DNA from: a virus
Reading direction: 5' to 3' (one strand)
Length of the DNA: 62,412 nt
IMG/VR virus record: IMGVR_UViG_3300042344_000078
Span: 1 to 62,412 of that record
Shown here in pieces: positions 31,061 to 39,746 of this stretch (positions are counted from its first letter, which is position 1; the number at the start of each line of letters is the position of its first letter). The translations under genes and the position numbers were made by a program. The notes beneath the pieces were generated by a model. It was not told the DNA's origin and made no database searches. It was given only the letters and a program-made list of their open reading frames with translations.

Positions 31061-31978
31061 CTACTTACTGCCATCTTCATTATAATTCTGGAGCATCTTA
31101 TCAAAGAACTCCGTACCTTTAGCACGAACTATGTGGGCAGGAATAACATATTCGCCTTCATGCGCGCGGATCGGAATAGATCCATCGGCTCGACTGCTCT
31201 TTTGTGGGAGCGGTCCACCTGTCGCCATTGATGGCATAGCACCAGATACTTCTGGTCCAGATACTCCACCCATCTGGGTAGCCCCGGCAGTAAGCGCAGG
31301 GTTCTCAGCAACTGGCTGCATCCCACCCATCTGCATTTGCGGATTAGCTTGTAGTGACTGGCCCATGATAAGGATGGCAAACAGTAAACCGGGATCAAAC
31401 TGCTGGCTAATCTCCTGCTCAGTAAACAGATTCTCGCGTATAGCCATAGCTCTAAGTTGCGGATATATCTCAGGGTTCTGCATTGCTACAGTTGCAAGTT
31501 GAACCAAAATATTAAGTTCCTGCATCGTCAAATTACCAGATTGGATTTCCTGTTGGACGGCCATCTGGATCTGCTGAGCTTGCCGTGGGTTGCGCTGAGC
31601 GAACCGCTGTGCTTCCTGCATTAACTGCGTATTGGATATACGCGGAGCCGCACCCGGAGGGGTAAGTCCCGGCTGAGTCGCAGTGGACATCTGAGGCTGA
31701 GCACCCATCGGCATAGAAGCCTGACCCTCGACACCGGGAGGGAGAATAGGTTGCCCACCGGGGCCGACTTGACCACCGACTTGGTAAGACGAAGGCATAC
31801 CACCGAAGGTATCTCCGATTCCAGTATAAGGGTTTTGCATTGGAGGTTCTATAGCTCCCATATCAAGAAGACTAGCAATAGTCGGCGGTAGGTCCAGAGA
31901 ATTTGTAGACGCCGAAACCTGTGAATTATCAAAGGGTTGCTCAATACCCTGTGCCATTATACTTGCTACGTCTACCAT
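31061..31978 (-). CDS. Gln/Pro-rich virion-associated protein
   Basis: A 305-residue protein, rich in Gln, Pro, Gly and Met, with a central helical domain (RFAQRNPRQAQQIQMAVQQE) and a C-terminal segment RAHEGEYVIPAHIVRAKG. The H-x-GE-x-VIPA pattern is seen at the end of various phage tail and structural proteins. It lies between the tail-tip paralogues and the internal proteins and is most likely a structural or ejection protein. Exact role unknown. Confidence 0.65.
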   Translation of the reverse strand: MVDVASIMAQGIEQPFDNSQVSASTNSLDLPPTIASLLDMGAIEPPMQNPYTGIGDTFGGMPSSYQVGGQVGPGGQPILPPGVEGQASMPMGAQPQMSTATQPGLTPPGAAPRISNTQLMQEAQRFAQRNPRQAQQIQMAVQQEIQSGNLTMQELNILVQLATVAMQNPEIYPQLRAMAIRENLFTEQEISQQFDPGLLFAILIMGQSLQANPQMQMGGMQPVAENPALTAGATQMGGVSGPEVSGAMPSMATGGPLPQKSSRADGSIPIRAHEGEYVIPAHIVRAKGTEFFDKMLQNYNEDGSK

Positions 31979-31979
31979 A

Positions 31980-32372
31980 TCACGACCTCAAAGCGGCAGA
32001 AAGATTTATAACTGCTTCGCGCAAATTCTTTAGTTCTTGCAGCAACAAGACCGCATCGCTATATCGAGCCGCCGCGTTTATGACCGATGGTATAGTAGCA
32101 GAATCCGTGTTGTATGTTAACACTTGGTTTCCACTATAAGAAAACGACGTTGTTGTATATAAGGGAAGCGTTTGAGCCGATAGTATATTAACAATTCCTA
32201 TTGGGTCTACATACACATCACCCTTGAATAAAGCTGCACTAGCTAGGTCTTGCTCACCACGTATACCACATAAAAGTTCGACATTCTGTTTTAGTGCCCC
32301 AATAGTTCTAACTTGCCAGTTGGCTGCACCCGCAAATGGGACGGGGGGTATAGGGACAAAATTAGCCATCAA
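31980..32372 (-). CDS. Tail-associated paralogue 3 of three
   Basis: A 130-residue protein, third in a row of three related genes (with those at 32369 and 32765). All begin M-x-x-F/R-x-x-P-x-x-P, then a tryptophan and a helical N-L-L motif; here PIPPVPFAGAANW and ALKQNVELL. The end is a helix LLLQELKNLREAVINL. The start overlaps the previous stop by ATGA. Neighbours are tail proteins, so these may be tail-tip or adhesin subunits. They share little identity, which points to an old duplication. Confidence 0.65.
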   Translation of the reverse strand: MMANFVPIPPVPFAGAANWQVRTIGALKQNVELLCGIRGEQDLASAALFKGDVYVDPIGIVNILSAQTLPLYTTTSFSYSGNQVLTYNTDSATIPSVINAAARYSDAVLLLQELKNLREAVINLSAALRS

Positions 32373-32764
32373 ACACCACGCAATTTATTGGTGATTGCCT
32401 CGACCGTTGTGCGGATGTTTGCAATATCAGCTTTTATTTTTTCCAGTTCTGTAAAATACCCGCATGTCGCAAGGGTTGTCGGAATACTATTCCAGCTACC
32501 GGTGTCCGTGATAATAAAATCAGATCCGCCTACATTAACAGAACTTATACTCCCTACAGAAACCGGCGTAATAGCCGTAATCTGCGGGAGGCCCGGACTA
32601 ATAAACGAAAAATCCTTCTTCAGCGCCACTTGTGACGAAATATCATTCCTATTAATTTGCCCCAACAATAACTCTATATTCAACTTAAGCGCAGACAGCG
32701 TCTGCTGCTCCCAATCGGGGACATCGCTTGTAGGTAAGGCGGGTAACGCGGTAAACCTAGCCAT
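32369..32764 (-). CDS. Tail-associated paralogue 2 of three
   Basis: A 131-residue member of the same family: ALPALPTSDVPDW, then LSALKLNIELL, a beta-rich middle and the C-terminal helix LEKIKADIANIRTTV. It follows paralogue 1 without a gap. The helical ends and variable centres suggest a trimer or ring with variable exposed loops; this is inference. Confidence 0.65.
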   Translation of the reverse strand: MARFTALPALPTSDVPDWEQQTLSALKLNIELLLGQINRNDISSQVALKKDFSFISPGLPQITAITPVSVGSISSVNVGGSDFIITDTGSWNSIPTTLATCGYFTELEKIKADIANIRTTVEAITNKLRGV

Positions 32765-33160
32765 CTAACTTACCAACTGAATAATAATATTATTAACTGC
32801 ATTTCGTAAGTCTGCGACCTCAGCAATCATTTTATTCATGTCACTAGCCAAAACACATTGATTAACTAACGACGGGTACGTAGACGAGTTACTATCATAT
32901 AATGCGCCGTCGCCATAACTGATAATTGTAGCTCCTGCCATTGGATTATTTGGTAGTTGTCCCATGGTCACAGGGATAGCAGTTGGTATTATATCACCGA
33001 CGTTATATGTAGATCGAAGAACAGCCTGAGTAGTAATACTACTACGTTCTTGATTAGCTGTTAAGAGGTTCACATTCTGGATCATAGCATTTAATATTTG
33101 AACTTCCCACGAAGCTACGCCTGTATATGGTACTGGTGGAATGACAGCAAACCTAGACAT
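32765..33160 (-). CDS. Tail-associated paralogue 1 of three
   Basis: A 131-residue member: VIPPVPYTGVASW, LNAMIQNVNLL, a beta-rich middle with SYGDGALYDSN, and the C-terminal helix MIAEVADLRNAVNNI. It overlaps the end of the tail nozzle gene by one base (TAATG), so the three paralogues are translated right after the nozzle and probably attach to it. Confidence 0.65.
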   Translation of the reverse strand: MSRFAVIPPVPYTGVASWEVQILNAMIQNVNLLTANQERSSITTQAVLRSTYNVGDIIPTAIPVTMGQLPNNPMAGATIISYGDGALYDSNSSTYPSLVNQCVLASDMNKMIAEVADLRNAVNNIIIQLVS

Positions 33161-35370
33161 TATGCTTCTCTCAAAGACGTAGGTGTATCACCCATATGTA
33201 TAGCCCGTATACGGACATAGCTTTCAACTTCAAGTTCAAAAGTATCGCTCTTATATCCACTGGGCATACGGAATACATCTGAATTAGTACACGCTCTAGT
33301 AAATTTAAGCTGCTTATCTACATAGAAATTAAATGTAATTGGGTCGTCTGAATCCCAAACCTGATCCGCAGATTCCCAAAGTACGGTAGCAAGATTCCAC
33401 GTATAGGGAGTTTCTTCCGTAACATAATCAGCTATAATTCTTGCAGCTCCCAGATTAATAAAATCTTTTGTGATAAGTGTCTTAGATTTCCAAGTTATTT
33501 TTGAAGATGGCTGCGCAAGGTCATCCCAATGGTATATATCTCCTGACGTGCCTGACACTACATATAAAATATTAGTAAGCGAGTCATACCAAGCTGCTGA
33601 AAATATAAAATCGGAATTAACGAATGACGGCGCTTCTTGTTTTGCACCAAATTCGAGCACAATGGACCCGGCGGAGTGAGATGCAAAGTACGTATCTTTA
33701 TACGTGACACCGATAAGTGTCTCTGGATTTAGAGATTCGTTCCATGTATCACTACTATGAATCAATCTCGTAGAGAGCTGCGCGCCAGCAGATGGTGCCC
33801 AAACAGCTAGCCCATCGTGAGTAGAATAAACAACGCCGTAGCTAGTCTCTACAATACTTCTACTATTCAAGCAAGGATATCTAGAAGGTAGCTTAGCCTG
33901 AGTCAGAATCGCCGGATCACTACCGTCAACGATATATGGGTAAGATTCTGTAAGAACTAATAACTGCCCACCTACAGATGCTAGTCCTATGATGTTACTT
34001 TCGAAGGATCGTTTATATTCATCTGGCCACGCATGAAAGCGATTAGGTTCAGAAAAATATAAGTCATTCCCTACGAAACCTGCAAGGAATGTACTTTGAA
34101 CAACGGTCAAACCCTTAAGATCATCAGGCGGTGCAAGATAACTACTTGTAGCTAATACAGTATTTAAACTTTTATAGTTAAAATCATCGGTAAAATTATA
34201 GTTGCCAGCATCACCCCAGTATCTAGCAGTACTAGTAGAAAGTTCTGACACGTCGTAATAAAGCGTACCAGAAGCAGCCGTAGAAGATACAGTGGCTGCA
34301 GTCTGAGCATAAGTAAATGTATACTCGTCAACAACTTCAGATACAATACCACCGGTGATGTTAAAAGATGCGACAGTACACCCGCTGATTTTAAATCTAT
34401 CAGCGGCAATAAGATTATGCGGATATTGAAACGTAACTGTAGAAACATTCGATGCCCGCGCTACAGTTGTAATTGTATTTGGAAACCAAAGAGTTTGAAG
34501 AAGATAATACTCAGCTTGCGTCGTACCGGAAAGAGTACGGTAGAGCCGAATACCACGAATAAAATTATCCCCCGAAGGTGCGGCTGTAGGTAAATTAGAT
34601 ACCGTAACAATCTGACCTTCTTTAATAAATAGCGCAGTTGATGGATCAGAACCGATTGATTCCTCGTTCCACGGTGTATACCACGTATAAAGATATGTGC
34701 GCGCTTGGATCGAACCACCGAGGTCAATCGTACCGCCGGATGCAGTACCGGCTGGACCCACTGCGTAATAACTAAATGATGTAGAACTGATAACCGTAGC
34801 AGTTGTGACTACGTTAAACGTCGTAGGTGTAACGCCGGATACAGATATAGTAGCGCCGTCTTTAATATTATGGGCGCTCGAAGTCGTGACTGTTACGTTG
34901 TTAGCACTATCCCGGCTATATGAACCAGTCGTTATAGCTGTAAACGCTGTAGCTGTAGTCGTAGCCTTCTGTGTAGGAAGCGGTAGGCCAAGTTCATAGA
35001 ATCCAGTTGCTGAAGGATATGGCGCAGATCCACTCGTAGCCAGTCTATAGTTACTGACTTTAGGCTTACCATCACCGGTATAGTAGAACCGTTGTTCGTT
35101 CAGCGAGTCTTGCGCAGGCGTAACAATGTCAACATCTGTTAGCCATGATAGCCAAACAAGAGCGTCTGTACTTGGATTTCTAAGTGCATAGAGTGTCTTG
35201 ATCGTCCCAGTACGGGAGGCAGAAGCCACAATATATGGTGAGCTAAATGGGATAAGATCACCGGAATATAGTTTACAGTTCTGCGCAGTCTGCGCAGCCG
35301 TAGCTGGTAATAACTCTGAAGCTGACTTCGGAGTTGTACCTAAGAATCCGGTGATCTTAATAGCTGGCAT
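33160..35370 (-). CDS. Tail nozzle protein (T7 gp12-like)
   Basis: A 736-residue, strongly beta-rich protein. It starts MPAIKITGFLGTTPKSASEL and includes ERFYYTGDGKPKVSNY-like (here EQRFYYTGDGKPKVSN) and FVGNDLYFSEPNRFHAWPDEY, patterns typical of podovirus tail tubular protein B, which forms the nozzle of the short tail through which DNA leaves. Size and position, upstream of the ejection proteins, fit. The internal beta repeats resemble a propeller-type platform. Confidence 0.75.
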   Translation of the reverse strand: MPAIKITGFLGTTPKSASELLPATAAQTAQNCKLYSGDLIPFSSPYIVASASRTGTIKTLYALRNPSTDALVWLSWLTDVDIVTPAQDSLNEQRFYYTGDGKPKVSNYRLATSGSAPYPSATGFYELGLPLPTQKATTTATAFTAITTGSYSRDSANNVTVTTSSAHNIKDGATISVSGVTPTTFNVVTTATVISSTSFSYYAVGPAGTASGGTIDLGGSIQARTYLYTWYTPWNEESIGSDPSTALFIKEGQIVTVSNLPTAAPSGDNFIRGIRLYRTLSGTTQAEYYLLQTLWFPNTITTVARASNVSTVTFQYPHNLIAADRFKISGCTVASFNITGGIVSEVVDEYTFTYAQTAATVSSTAASGTLYYDVSELSTSTARYWGDAGNYNFTDDFNYKSLNTVLATSSYLAPPDDLKGLTVVQSTFLAGFVGNDLYFSEPNRFHAWPDEYKRSFESNIIGLASVGGQLLVLTESYPYIVDGSDPAILTQAKLPSRYPCLNSRSIVETSYGVVYSTHDGLAVWAPSAGAQLSTRLIHSSDTWNESLNPETLIGVTYKDTYFASHSAGSIVLEFGAKQEAPSFVNSDFIFSAAWYDSLTNILYVVSGTSGDIYHWDDLAQPSSKITWKSKTLITKDFINLGAARIIADYVTEETPYTWNLATVLWESADQVWDSDDPITFNFYVDKQLKFTRACTNSDVFRMPSGYKSDTFELEVESYVRIRAIHMGDTPTSLREA

Positions 35371-35511
35371 TTATTTGCAGCCGCCCTTTTTGACCATACC
35401 GCCCTTTTTATAAGCAGGCATCTTTTTTTCTTCCGCCATGGCGACTTTACCTTTAGGCATCATTTTACCTTTAGGCATCATGGCTTTTGATTTACTTGCA
35501 ACGTTTTTCAT
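35371..35511 (-). CDS. Small Lys/Met-rich basic protein, 46 aa
   Basis: A 46-residue protein with two direct repeats MMPKGK and an ending AYKKGGMVKKGGCK. It starts in an ATGA overlap with the Rz1-like gene and ends directly before the nozzle ATG. The YKKGGMVKKGG ending is shared in form with the protein at 39585 (YRKGGMVRKKK). It is probably a small virion- or DNA-associated peptide. Function unknown. Confidence 0.6.
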   Translation of the reverse strand: MKNVASKSKAMMPKGKMMPKGKVAMAEEKKMPAYKKGGMVKKGGCK

Positions 35512-35699
35512 GTTCCCTCACAATAAGCTTTACGTCGCGCATTATGCGCTTTCACTTCCTCAATGGTCTGAACAGTGTCCTTCTTAGACCAAGAGATCGG
35601 ACGCCAGACTAAGCAGCTAGTCTCGGCGGTGGCCATCGTTGTTGAGCAACCCGCCATTAGCGGACTCAACACGAGACTTAGCATCAGCAGCCAGCGCAT
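35508..35699 (-). CDS. Rz1-like outer-membrane spanin subunit
   Basis: A 63-residue lipoprotein: signal MRWLLMLSLVLSPLMAGC with lipobox LMAGC and lipidated C18. The mature part WRPISWSKKDTVQTIEEVKA then HNARRKAYC follows the Rz1-like pattern seen in many phages of Gram-negative hosts. Its gene overlaps the inner spanin gene by 83 bases in another frame, the classic Rz/Rz1 layout. Together they fuse inner and outer membranes in the last step of lysis. Confidence 0.8.
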   Translation of the reverse strand: MRWLLMLSLVLSPLMAGCSTTMATAETSCLVWRPISWSKKDTVQTIEEVKAHNARRKAYCEGT

Positions 35700-35862
35700 T
35701 TTCTAATCTCCTACGAGCGTCTTCCTCTTGAGCCTTGCGAAGCCCGCTCTCACCTTCCTGCCTACCCTTCTCCTCAGCCATGCGAACAGCAGCCCACACA
35801 GCCACATAGATAGCAGCAAAAAGACCAGCGAAAAACGTAACCGCTGCAACAAACGTGTACAT
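35617..35862 (-). CDS. Rz-like inner-membrane spanin subunit
   Basis: An 81-residue protein from the ATG at 35862, which overlaps the holin stop as TAATG; a longer frame upstream is not favoured. It has an N-terminal transmembrane helix (TFVAAVTFFAGLFAAIYVAV) and a charged periplasmic coiled coil (AEEKGRQEGESGLRKAQEED). This is the form of an i-spanin. Partner is the overlapping Rz1-like gene. Confidence 0.75.
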   Translation of the reverse strand: MYTFVAAVTFFAGLFAAIYVAVWAAVRMAEEKGRQEGESGLRKAQEEDARRRLENALAADAKSRVESANGGLLNNDGHRRD

Positions 35863-36041
35863 TATTTTTCGCCGGGCGGCGTAGTCGTGACCGAACGCAT
35901 GACTGCCATGATGACAGACATAGCGATGATCGACCAGCCCGCCTTGGGGTCCTGAAGGAAAGAGTTCCAATCAGCAACCGCGAGAGCGCCGAACGCTGCC
36001 GTCAGAGCCGAAAGAAGATAAGTGCGCCATCCGATAATCAT
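35862..36041 (-). CDS. Holin, two transmembrane helices
   Basis: A 59-residue protein. The start at 36041 is chosen because GGAGGT lies upstream; an alternative ATG at 36053 is itself part of that site's context and has none. Two hydrophobic helices (YLLSALTAAFGALAVA and WSIIAMSVIMAVM) are joined by DWNSFLQDPKAG, and the end is TTTPPGEK. This is a class II-like holin that would let the M15 endolysin reach the cell wall at lysis. Confidence 0.75.
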   Translation of the reverse strand: MIIGWRTYLLSALTAAFGALAVADWNSFLQDPKAGWSIIAMSVIMAVMRSVTTTPPGEK

Positions 36042-36160
36042 AATGACCTCCATGCGTGGGCCGCAGCCACTCCGAGTTTAGCAGACACAGATGCTGCAAG
36101 TGCAGCAATACCAGCAATCACTAGTTTCATAAAGAAATCAAAGTGATCCGGGTGCATCAT
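36038..36160 (-). CDS. 40-aa membrane protein in the lysis cassette
   Basis: A small frame with two adjacent ATG codons at the endolysin stop (overlap ATGATG) and an end that overlaps the holin start by four bases. The sequence begins MMHPDHFDFFM and has one hydrophobic helix (LVIAGIAALAASVSAKLGVA). Coupling on both sides supports translation. It may be an antiholin or second holin; this is inferred from place and hydrophobicity only. Confidence 0.55.
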   Translation of the reverse strand: MMHPDHFDFFMKLVIAGIAALAASVSAKLGVAAAHAWRSL

Positions 36161-36552
36161 TTCTTCGGGTCCGGGTAGAGCTTATGAGGAAGCTGCCAAT
36201 GCGGACCGTCTTTGAACGAAGTCCAGTCGCCGCCCCATTCTACAGGGACTTTAACATCCTTCGCTGCTTGTTTCACCACCTTCGAAAGCTGATTATACAA
36301 CGGCCAATCCCAGCGAACTTCACCATTAATCAACGGCGCGAGGTCAACAGCGAATCCGTGAATGTGCCGCGACCTCATGGTGCGCGTAGCCTTCTTGGCA
36401 AATAACTCCCGTTGACGTTCCACCGTACGCTTGCCTTCAAGGACGGTAAAATCAATCGGAGAAATCTCAATGGCGCGACGAACTACTCTGATGAGATCAG
36501 GGTGTACGCCTTTAAGCCGTTGCTCGGAGCGAGTACCTAGCTTGTACCCCAT
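36157..36552 (-). CDS. Endolysin, M15 family L-Ala-D-Glu-type peptidase
   Basis: A 131-residue peptidase of the M15 (VanY/T5 endolysin-like) family: SRHIHGFAVDL gives zinc ligands H63 and D70, and EWGGDWTSFKDGPHWQL holds E105, W110 and the third ligand H118. It cuts peptide bridges in peptidoglycan to lyse the host. No signal peptide, so export relies on the holin. It lies in a tight cassette with holin and spanins. Confidence 0.9.
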   Translation of the reverse strand: MGYKLGTRSEQRLKGVHPDLIRVVRRAIEISPIDFTVLEGKRTVERQRELFAKKATRTMRSRHIHGFAVDLAPLINGEVRWDWPLYNQLSKVVKQAAKDVKVPVEWGGDWTSFKDGPHWQLPHKLYPDPKK

Positions 36553-36827
36553 TATTTATGCCCCTCTTTTTCCAGTCTAGTTTCTATCCGGCTGACAATC
36601 TGCAGGATACTAGCCAGTCTTTCATCAGACCGAACTTGGCCTGTCTCAAGAGAGCGAATACGAGCCTCTGCAGCATTCTGCATCGACTCTAATTCTTTGA
36701 TTCCTTTGTGAGTTAAGTCACTGCGCTCAGACATAGACCCCCAAGCGACGGCAACTGCGACTCCCATCGCAGCTAAATTAATTAGATTACCTAGAGAGAA
36801 GTCCCAACGCATAGGCGACTCTTCCAT
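36552..36827 (-). CDS. Membrane-anchored coiled-coil protein of the lysis region
   Basis: A 91-residue protein with one hydrophobic helix (LINLAAMGVAVAVAWGSM) after a short start and a long charged coiled coil (EARIRSLETGQVRSDERLAS...). It ends one base into the endolysin start (TAATG). The form resembles DUF2730-like or i-spanin-like proteins; since a clear spanin pair is already present, it may be an accessory lysis factor. Confidence 0.6.
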   Translation of the reverse strand: MEESPMRWDFSLGNLINLAAMGVAVAVAWGSMSERSDLTHKGIKELESMQNAAEARIRSLETGQVRSDERLASILQIVSRIETRLEKEGHK

Positions 36828-36830
36828 TAG

Positions 36831-37637
36831 TTAGCCCCAATCACCGAGGGAGACTACGGATGAATCTCCAGCGCGATAGGATTTAAAGTAACTATTAACA
36901 CCAACAACTGCAGCACTAGCTACACCGAGAGAGACTTGTGGGATAATTGTACCCGCTGATGTGATACGGATTACGCCGTTGATATAAGTCATACCTACTG
37001 TGTTGGTGTTAGCAGTGATGAGCGTTGTATTTGCCGCTGTATTAAACGTCTGCTCTGCTGCCGTAGCAGTAGCAAGAGCTGCTGGCTTCGCTGTAGACGA
37101 TCTCCAAGACTGAGTAATTGTGGCAGAACCGCCGAGGGCAAAGCCAAACGAGCCACTAGAAGAACTCATATTTGTAAGCGAGAATCCGCACTCAAAGAAA
37201 TAAACGCCTGTAGATAGCGTAATTGCACCATTAGTTGGACCACCGCCACCATCAAAAATAGCTTGCGCCGCAGTTTGACTCGTTAGCGTATTAGCTGATG
37301 TAAGGGCAATAAACGCGCTACTTAAAGCTGAGTCATTTATAGCATCTGTAATACCTTGTGCCGTAATTCGTAGTTCAACAATGGACCCAGATGGAAATCC
37401 AATAGCGGATGTCCCTTCCTGCGCGCGAGCAATACCAAGAGTATCGGTCGATCTAGAAGTGACCTTGATAATCTCAAAGGACCCGCTCGTAGAGGTTATC
37501 GTTGCATAAAAATATTCGCCAGCGCCGACAGTAGGGAACGATGCACCCCCGCCGGAAGTCAATGCCGCTGACGTATCAGAACTAGATATCGCAGACGATA
37601 AATACCCAATCGCATTATTTTTAAATTTGACAGTCAT
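36831..37637 (-). CDS. Beta-rich tail or fibre protein, 268 aa
   Basis: A 268-residue protein, rich in Ser, Thr, Gly and Ala, almost certainly beta-structured. It begins MTVKFKNNAIGYLSSAISSS with ALTSGGGASFPTVGAGEYFY, a pattern common at the N-terminus of phage fibre and appendage proteins. The C-terminal part, with GVYFFECGFSL, looks like a receptor-binding or trimerising jelly roll. It sits between lysis and head-tail adaptor genes. Confidence 0.65.
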   Translation of the reverse strand: MTVKFKNNAIGYLSSAISSSDTSAALTSGGGASFPTVGAGEYFYATITSTSGSFEIIKVTSRSTDTLGIARAQEGTSAIGFPSGSIVELRITAQGITDAINDSALSSAFIALTSANTLTSQTAAQAIFDGGGGPTNGAITLSTGVYFFECGFSLTNMSSSSGSFGFALGGSATITQSWRSSTAKPAALATATAAEQTFNTAANTTLITANTNTVGMTYINGVIRITSAGTIIPQVSLGVASAAVVGVNSYFKSYRAGDSSVVSLGDWG

Positions 37638-37646
37638 CCCTGTCTC

Positions 37647-38567
37647 CTACGCAAATCTAGGGCTACGGGCCGTCATGCTCCCGCGCATATTGGATAAGTT
37701 AGCGCGTGCGCGCCGTTCACTCAGATGGAACAAATATTGCCGAGAATGGTACGAAGCCAATTCTATATTCGACCATGTAACATTTGGCATGAGCATAAGT
37801 TGTTGCAACGCACCATGAACGATAACGTCTTCTAGCTCATCAAGTATGTGTTCTTCCATACCATCAGCATCGCGCCGAGGTTTAAGCGCGTAGAACATAC
37901 GCATTGTATAGGTCTTAGAATTGTCCGGCATAGGGAGCACAATATACTTATCAGGGACTACCTGACAGATTGCGCGTGGCTCAGAACCATCGACCATAGT
38001 CGGATCAAGAATATTGAAATTACCACTCAGGTCTGCACGGGCATAAAGTAAACTAATAGCTGAAGTCGCAGTACTTGATGTACTGGTTTCCAATAGCAAC
38101 GCACTACCACTTTCCTGTGTCAGCAGGTCTGCAGCGTCTGTCGAATCCAGAGCTTCAAGAGAACTATAAGTATTAGCTTCGTTGTACTCTACTTTATTGA
38201 ACTGGTTAGAATTTAGAGGAGCTTTAGTTGTGTCGCTCCAAGCAACGTCTGCTGTATATCCACTAAAAAGATCAGCCCATTGAGGATAAAGATACAACGC
38301 ATCCTCAAGAGTTAATTTCTTGAGTGGTTGGTCATTCATCATAGCATCAAAAATAACATGCACATCTGTATTAGCTGGCTTATTGTATCCGTATTCATAT
38401 GCACCGGGAGACAGATTAAACGTAGGTTCAACGTGCCGCCATAATAGCGTGCGTTCACAAGTCCTAATCGCAGACTTACGAATCTCACGATTAATCACCG
38501 GTTGCGGACATCCGGGTACATTTGCACTAACTTCTTGAATTAGCGTGGAAAAAGCTCGGTCTGCCAT
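37647..38567 (-). CDS. Head-tail connector/tail adaptor protein
   Basis: A 306-residue protein starting MADRAFSTLIQEVSANVPGC, with a helical N-terminus, a beta-rich middle and the end NIELASYHSRQYLFHLSERR. It lies directly after the 221-aa adaptor gene (one-base overlap). Size and context match the second tail tubular or connector component that joins portal and nozzle in podoviruses. Assignment is by context and general pattern. Confidence 0.6.
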   Translation of the reverse strand: MADRAFSTLIQEVSANVPGCPQPVINREIRKSAIRTCERTLLWRHVEPTFNLSPGAYEYGYNKPANTDVHVIFDAMMNDQPLKKLTLEDALYLYPQWADLFSGYTADVAWSDTTKAPLNSNQFNKVEYNEANTYSSLEALDSTDAADLLTQESGSALLLETSTSSTATSAISLLYARADLSGNFNILDPTMVDGSEPRAICQVVPDKYIVLPMPDNSKTYTMRMFYALKPRRDADGMEEHILDELEDVIVHGALQQLMLMPNVTWSNIELASYHSRQYLFHLSERRARANLSNMRGSMTARSPRFA

Positions 38568-39232
38568 TAGATTACCTCTCCAGCAATCTGGTCAGCGCGA
38601 GACGGCTTCATACCAGCAGGTTTTGTATCTGTAACAACACGACCCTGAAGTGAAGCACTAAGCTGGCTCGTAAAGAGCTGCAAGAAGAACTCAGCACGCT
38701 TAGAATTAACTGCCTCATCATCAATTGATTCAGCCAACCATACAGTACCATCAATAATCGTTGGGAAAAATGCGCCATTTGGCGTGGTAATCGTATCAGC
38801 CAAAGCGTAATCCGCTGGAACCTTAGCGTATTCTCCAACAAGAACAGTGCCTGACACAGGCGGTGGGTAGAGAAAAAATCGTTCTGCGTTCTTAACATGG
38901 CGCATAAAGTTAACTGGAGAACCAGCAGGGGCGTTCATCCAGTCAGGAGCATAGCGCGCCATGGTCTCACGATCTACTTCAGTAACTGCATTGCCACCCT
39001 TAACCTGAAAGATATCAATAAGTCGTAGCGCATCAGAAGGGAGTGACTGCACTGCAGTGCCAGCGGTTGTAGGAATATCACCGATCTCACCAAACAAGTC
39101 GGGACGAAGCACCACCATACGCTTAATCGTCTGGTTGACAAACTTCAAAAGGTCAGCATCACTGTACCTATTTGGCGTGTCAACATCCTGCAGGATATTT
39201 CTGACTTCGGTGATAACATCGGCTGGCGTCAC
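38567..39232 (-). CDS. Head-tail adaptor (DUF6682-like, tail tubular A role)
   Basis: A 221-residue protein: VRNILQDVDTPNRYSDADLL and FVNQTIKRMVVLRPDLF, then SLPSDALRLIDIFQV, form the pattern of the DUF6682/tail tubular A-like adaptors of podoviruses, where a helical bundle docks on the portal and a beta part faces the tail. The gene is coupled to neighbours on both sides by one-base overlaps (TAATG type). Confidence 0.75.
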   Translation of the reverse strand: MTPADVITEVRNILQDVDTPNRYSDADLLKFVNQTIKRMVVLRPDLFGEIGDIPTTAGTAVQSLPSDALRLIDIFQVKGGNAVTEVDRETMARYAPDWMNAPAGSPVNFMRHVKNAERFFLYPPPVSGTVLVGEYAKVPADYALADTITTPNGAFFPTIIDGTVWLAESIDDEAVNSKRAEFFLQLFTSQLSASLQGRVVTDTKPAGMKPSRADQIAGEVI

Positions 39233-39588
39233 TATCCGAGTCTCCTAGTCACTTCTGCGTTCAGTTCTTCGTTAATATACTCGGGTTCTTCTGGTATGTC
39301 ATCCGTATGGAGGTCAACTCCCTTCCGTTTCTTACCTTTACGTACTGTTTTTACTATCGGCGCAGTATCCTCGGACTCAAGTTCCAAAGCTGCAACAATA
39401 TCAGCAACTTCTTCTGCAGCCGGAATTTCCTCAGCGAATTGAGCTACCCGCGACTTAATCGCTGGAGTTAAGAATTTCTCAGGGAACGCAACCTCTTCTG
39501 AAACTTCTTCCAGTTTAGGATGCTTGCCTAGGTACTTATCCCACTCGTAGATAGTACCATCCTGCTTATGCCGAAGCCATCTGGTCAT
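39232..39588 (-). CDS. Unknown acidic-basic structural-region protein, 118 aa
   Basis: A 118-residue protein starting MTRWLRHKQDGTIYEWDKYL, then a glutamate-rich middle (AEEIPAAEEVADIVAALELE), a basic patch RKGKKRKG and an acidic end. The first segment resembles a small WD/tryptophan motif seen in virion-region proteins. It overlaps the basic 53-aa gene by ATGA. Function unknown. Confidence 0.6.
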   Translation of the reverse strand: MTRWLRHKQDGTIYEWDKYLGKHPKLEEVSEEVAFPEKFLTPAIKSRVAQFAEEIPAAEEVADIVAALELESEDTAPIVKTVRKGKKRKGVDLHTDDIPEEPEYINEELNAEVTRRLG

Positions 39589-39746
39589 TTCTTAATAGCC
39601 TTCTTTTTACGAACCATGCCGCCTTTGCGGTACTCTTCACCTTCGTCCTCGCAGCCACCGCGCATCTTCTTGCCGCCGTTTTCTTTCTTCATAACAACAA
39701 TCATCAGAGCTTTACCTTTAGCTTTCTTCATAGGTGCTTTAGCCAT
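39585..39746 (-). CDS. Lys/Gly-rich basic protein, 53 aa
   Basis: A 53-residue protein, MAKAPMKKAKGKALMIVVMK then a GGKKMRGGCEDEGEEYRKGG core and the ending MVRKKKAIKK. Both ends are coupled to neighbours (TAATG upstream, ATGA downstream). It belongs to a cluster of small, very basic proteins (39585-40401, and 35371) that may bind packaged DNA or virion nucleic acid. The role is inferred from charge only. Confidence 0.6.
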   Translation of the reverse strand: MAKAPMKKAKGKALMIVVMKKENGGKKMRGGCEDEGEEYRKGGMVRKKKAIKK

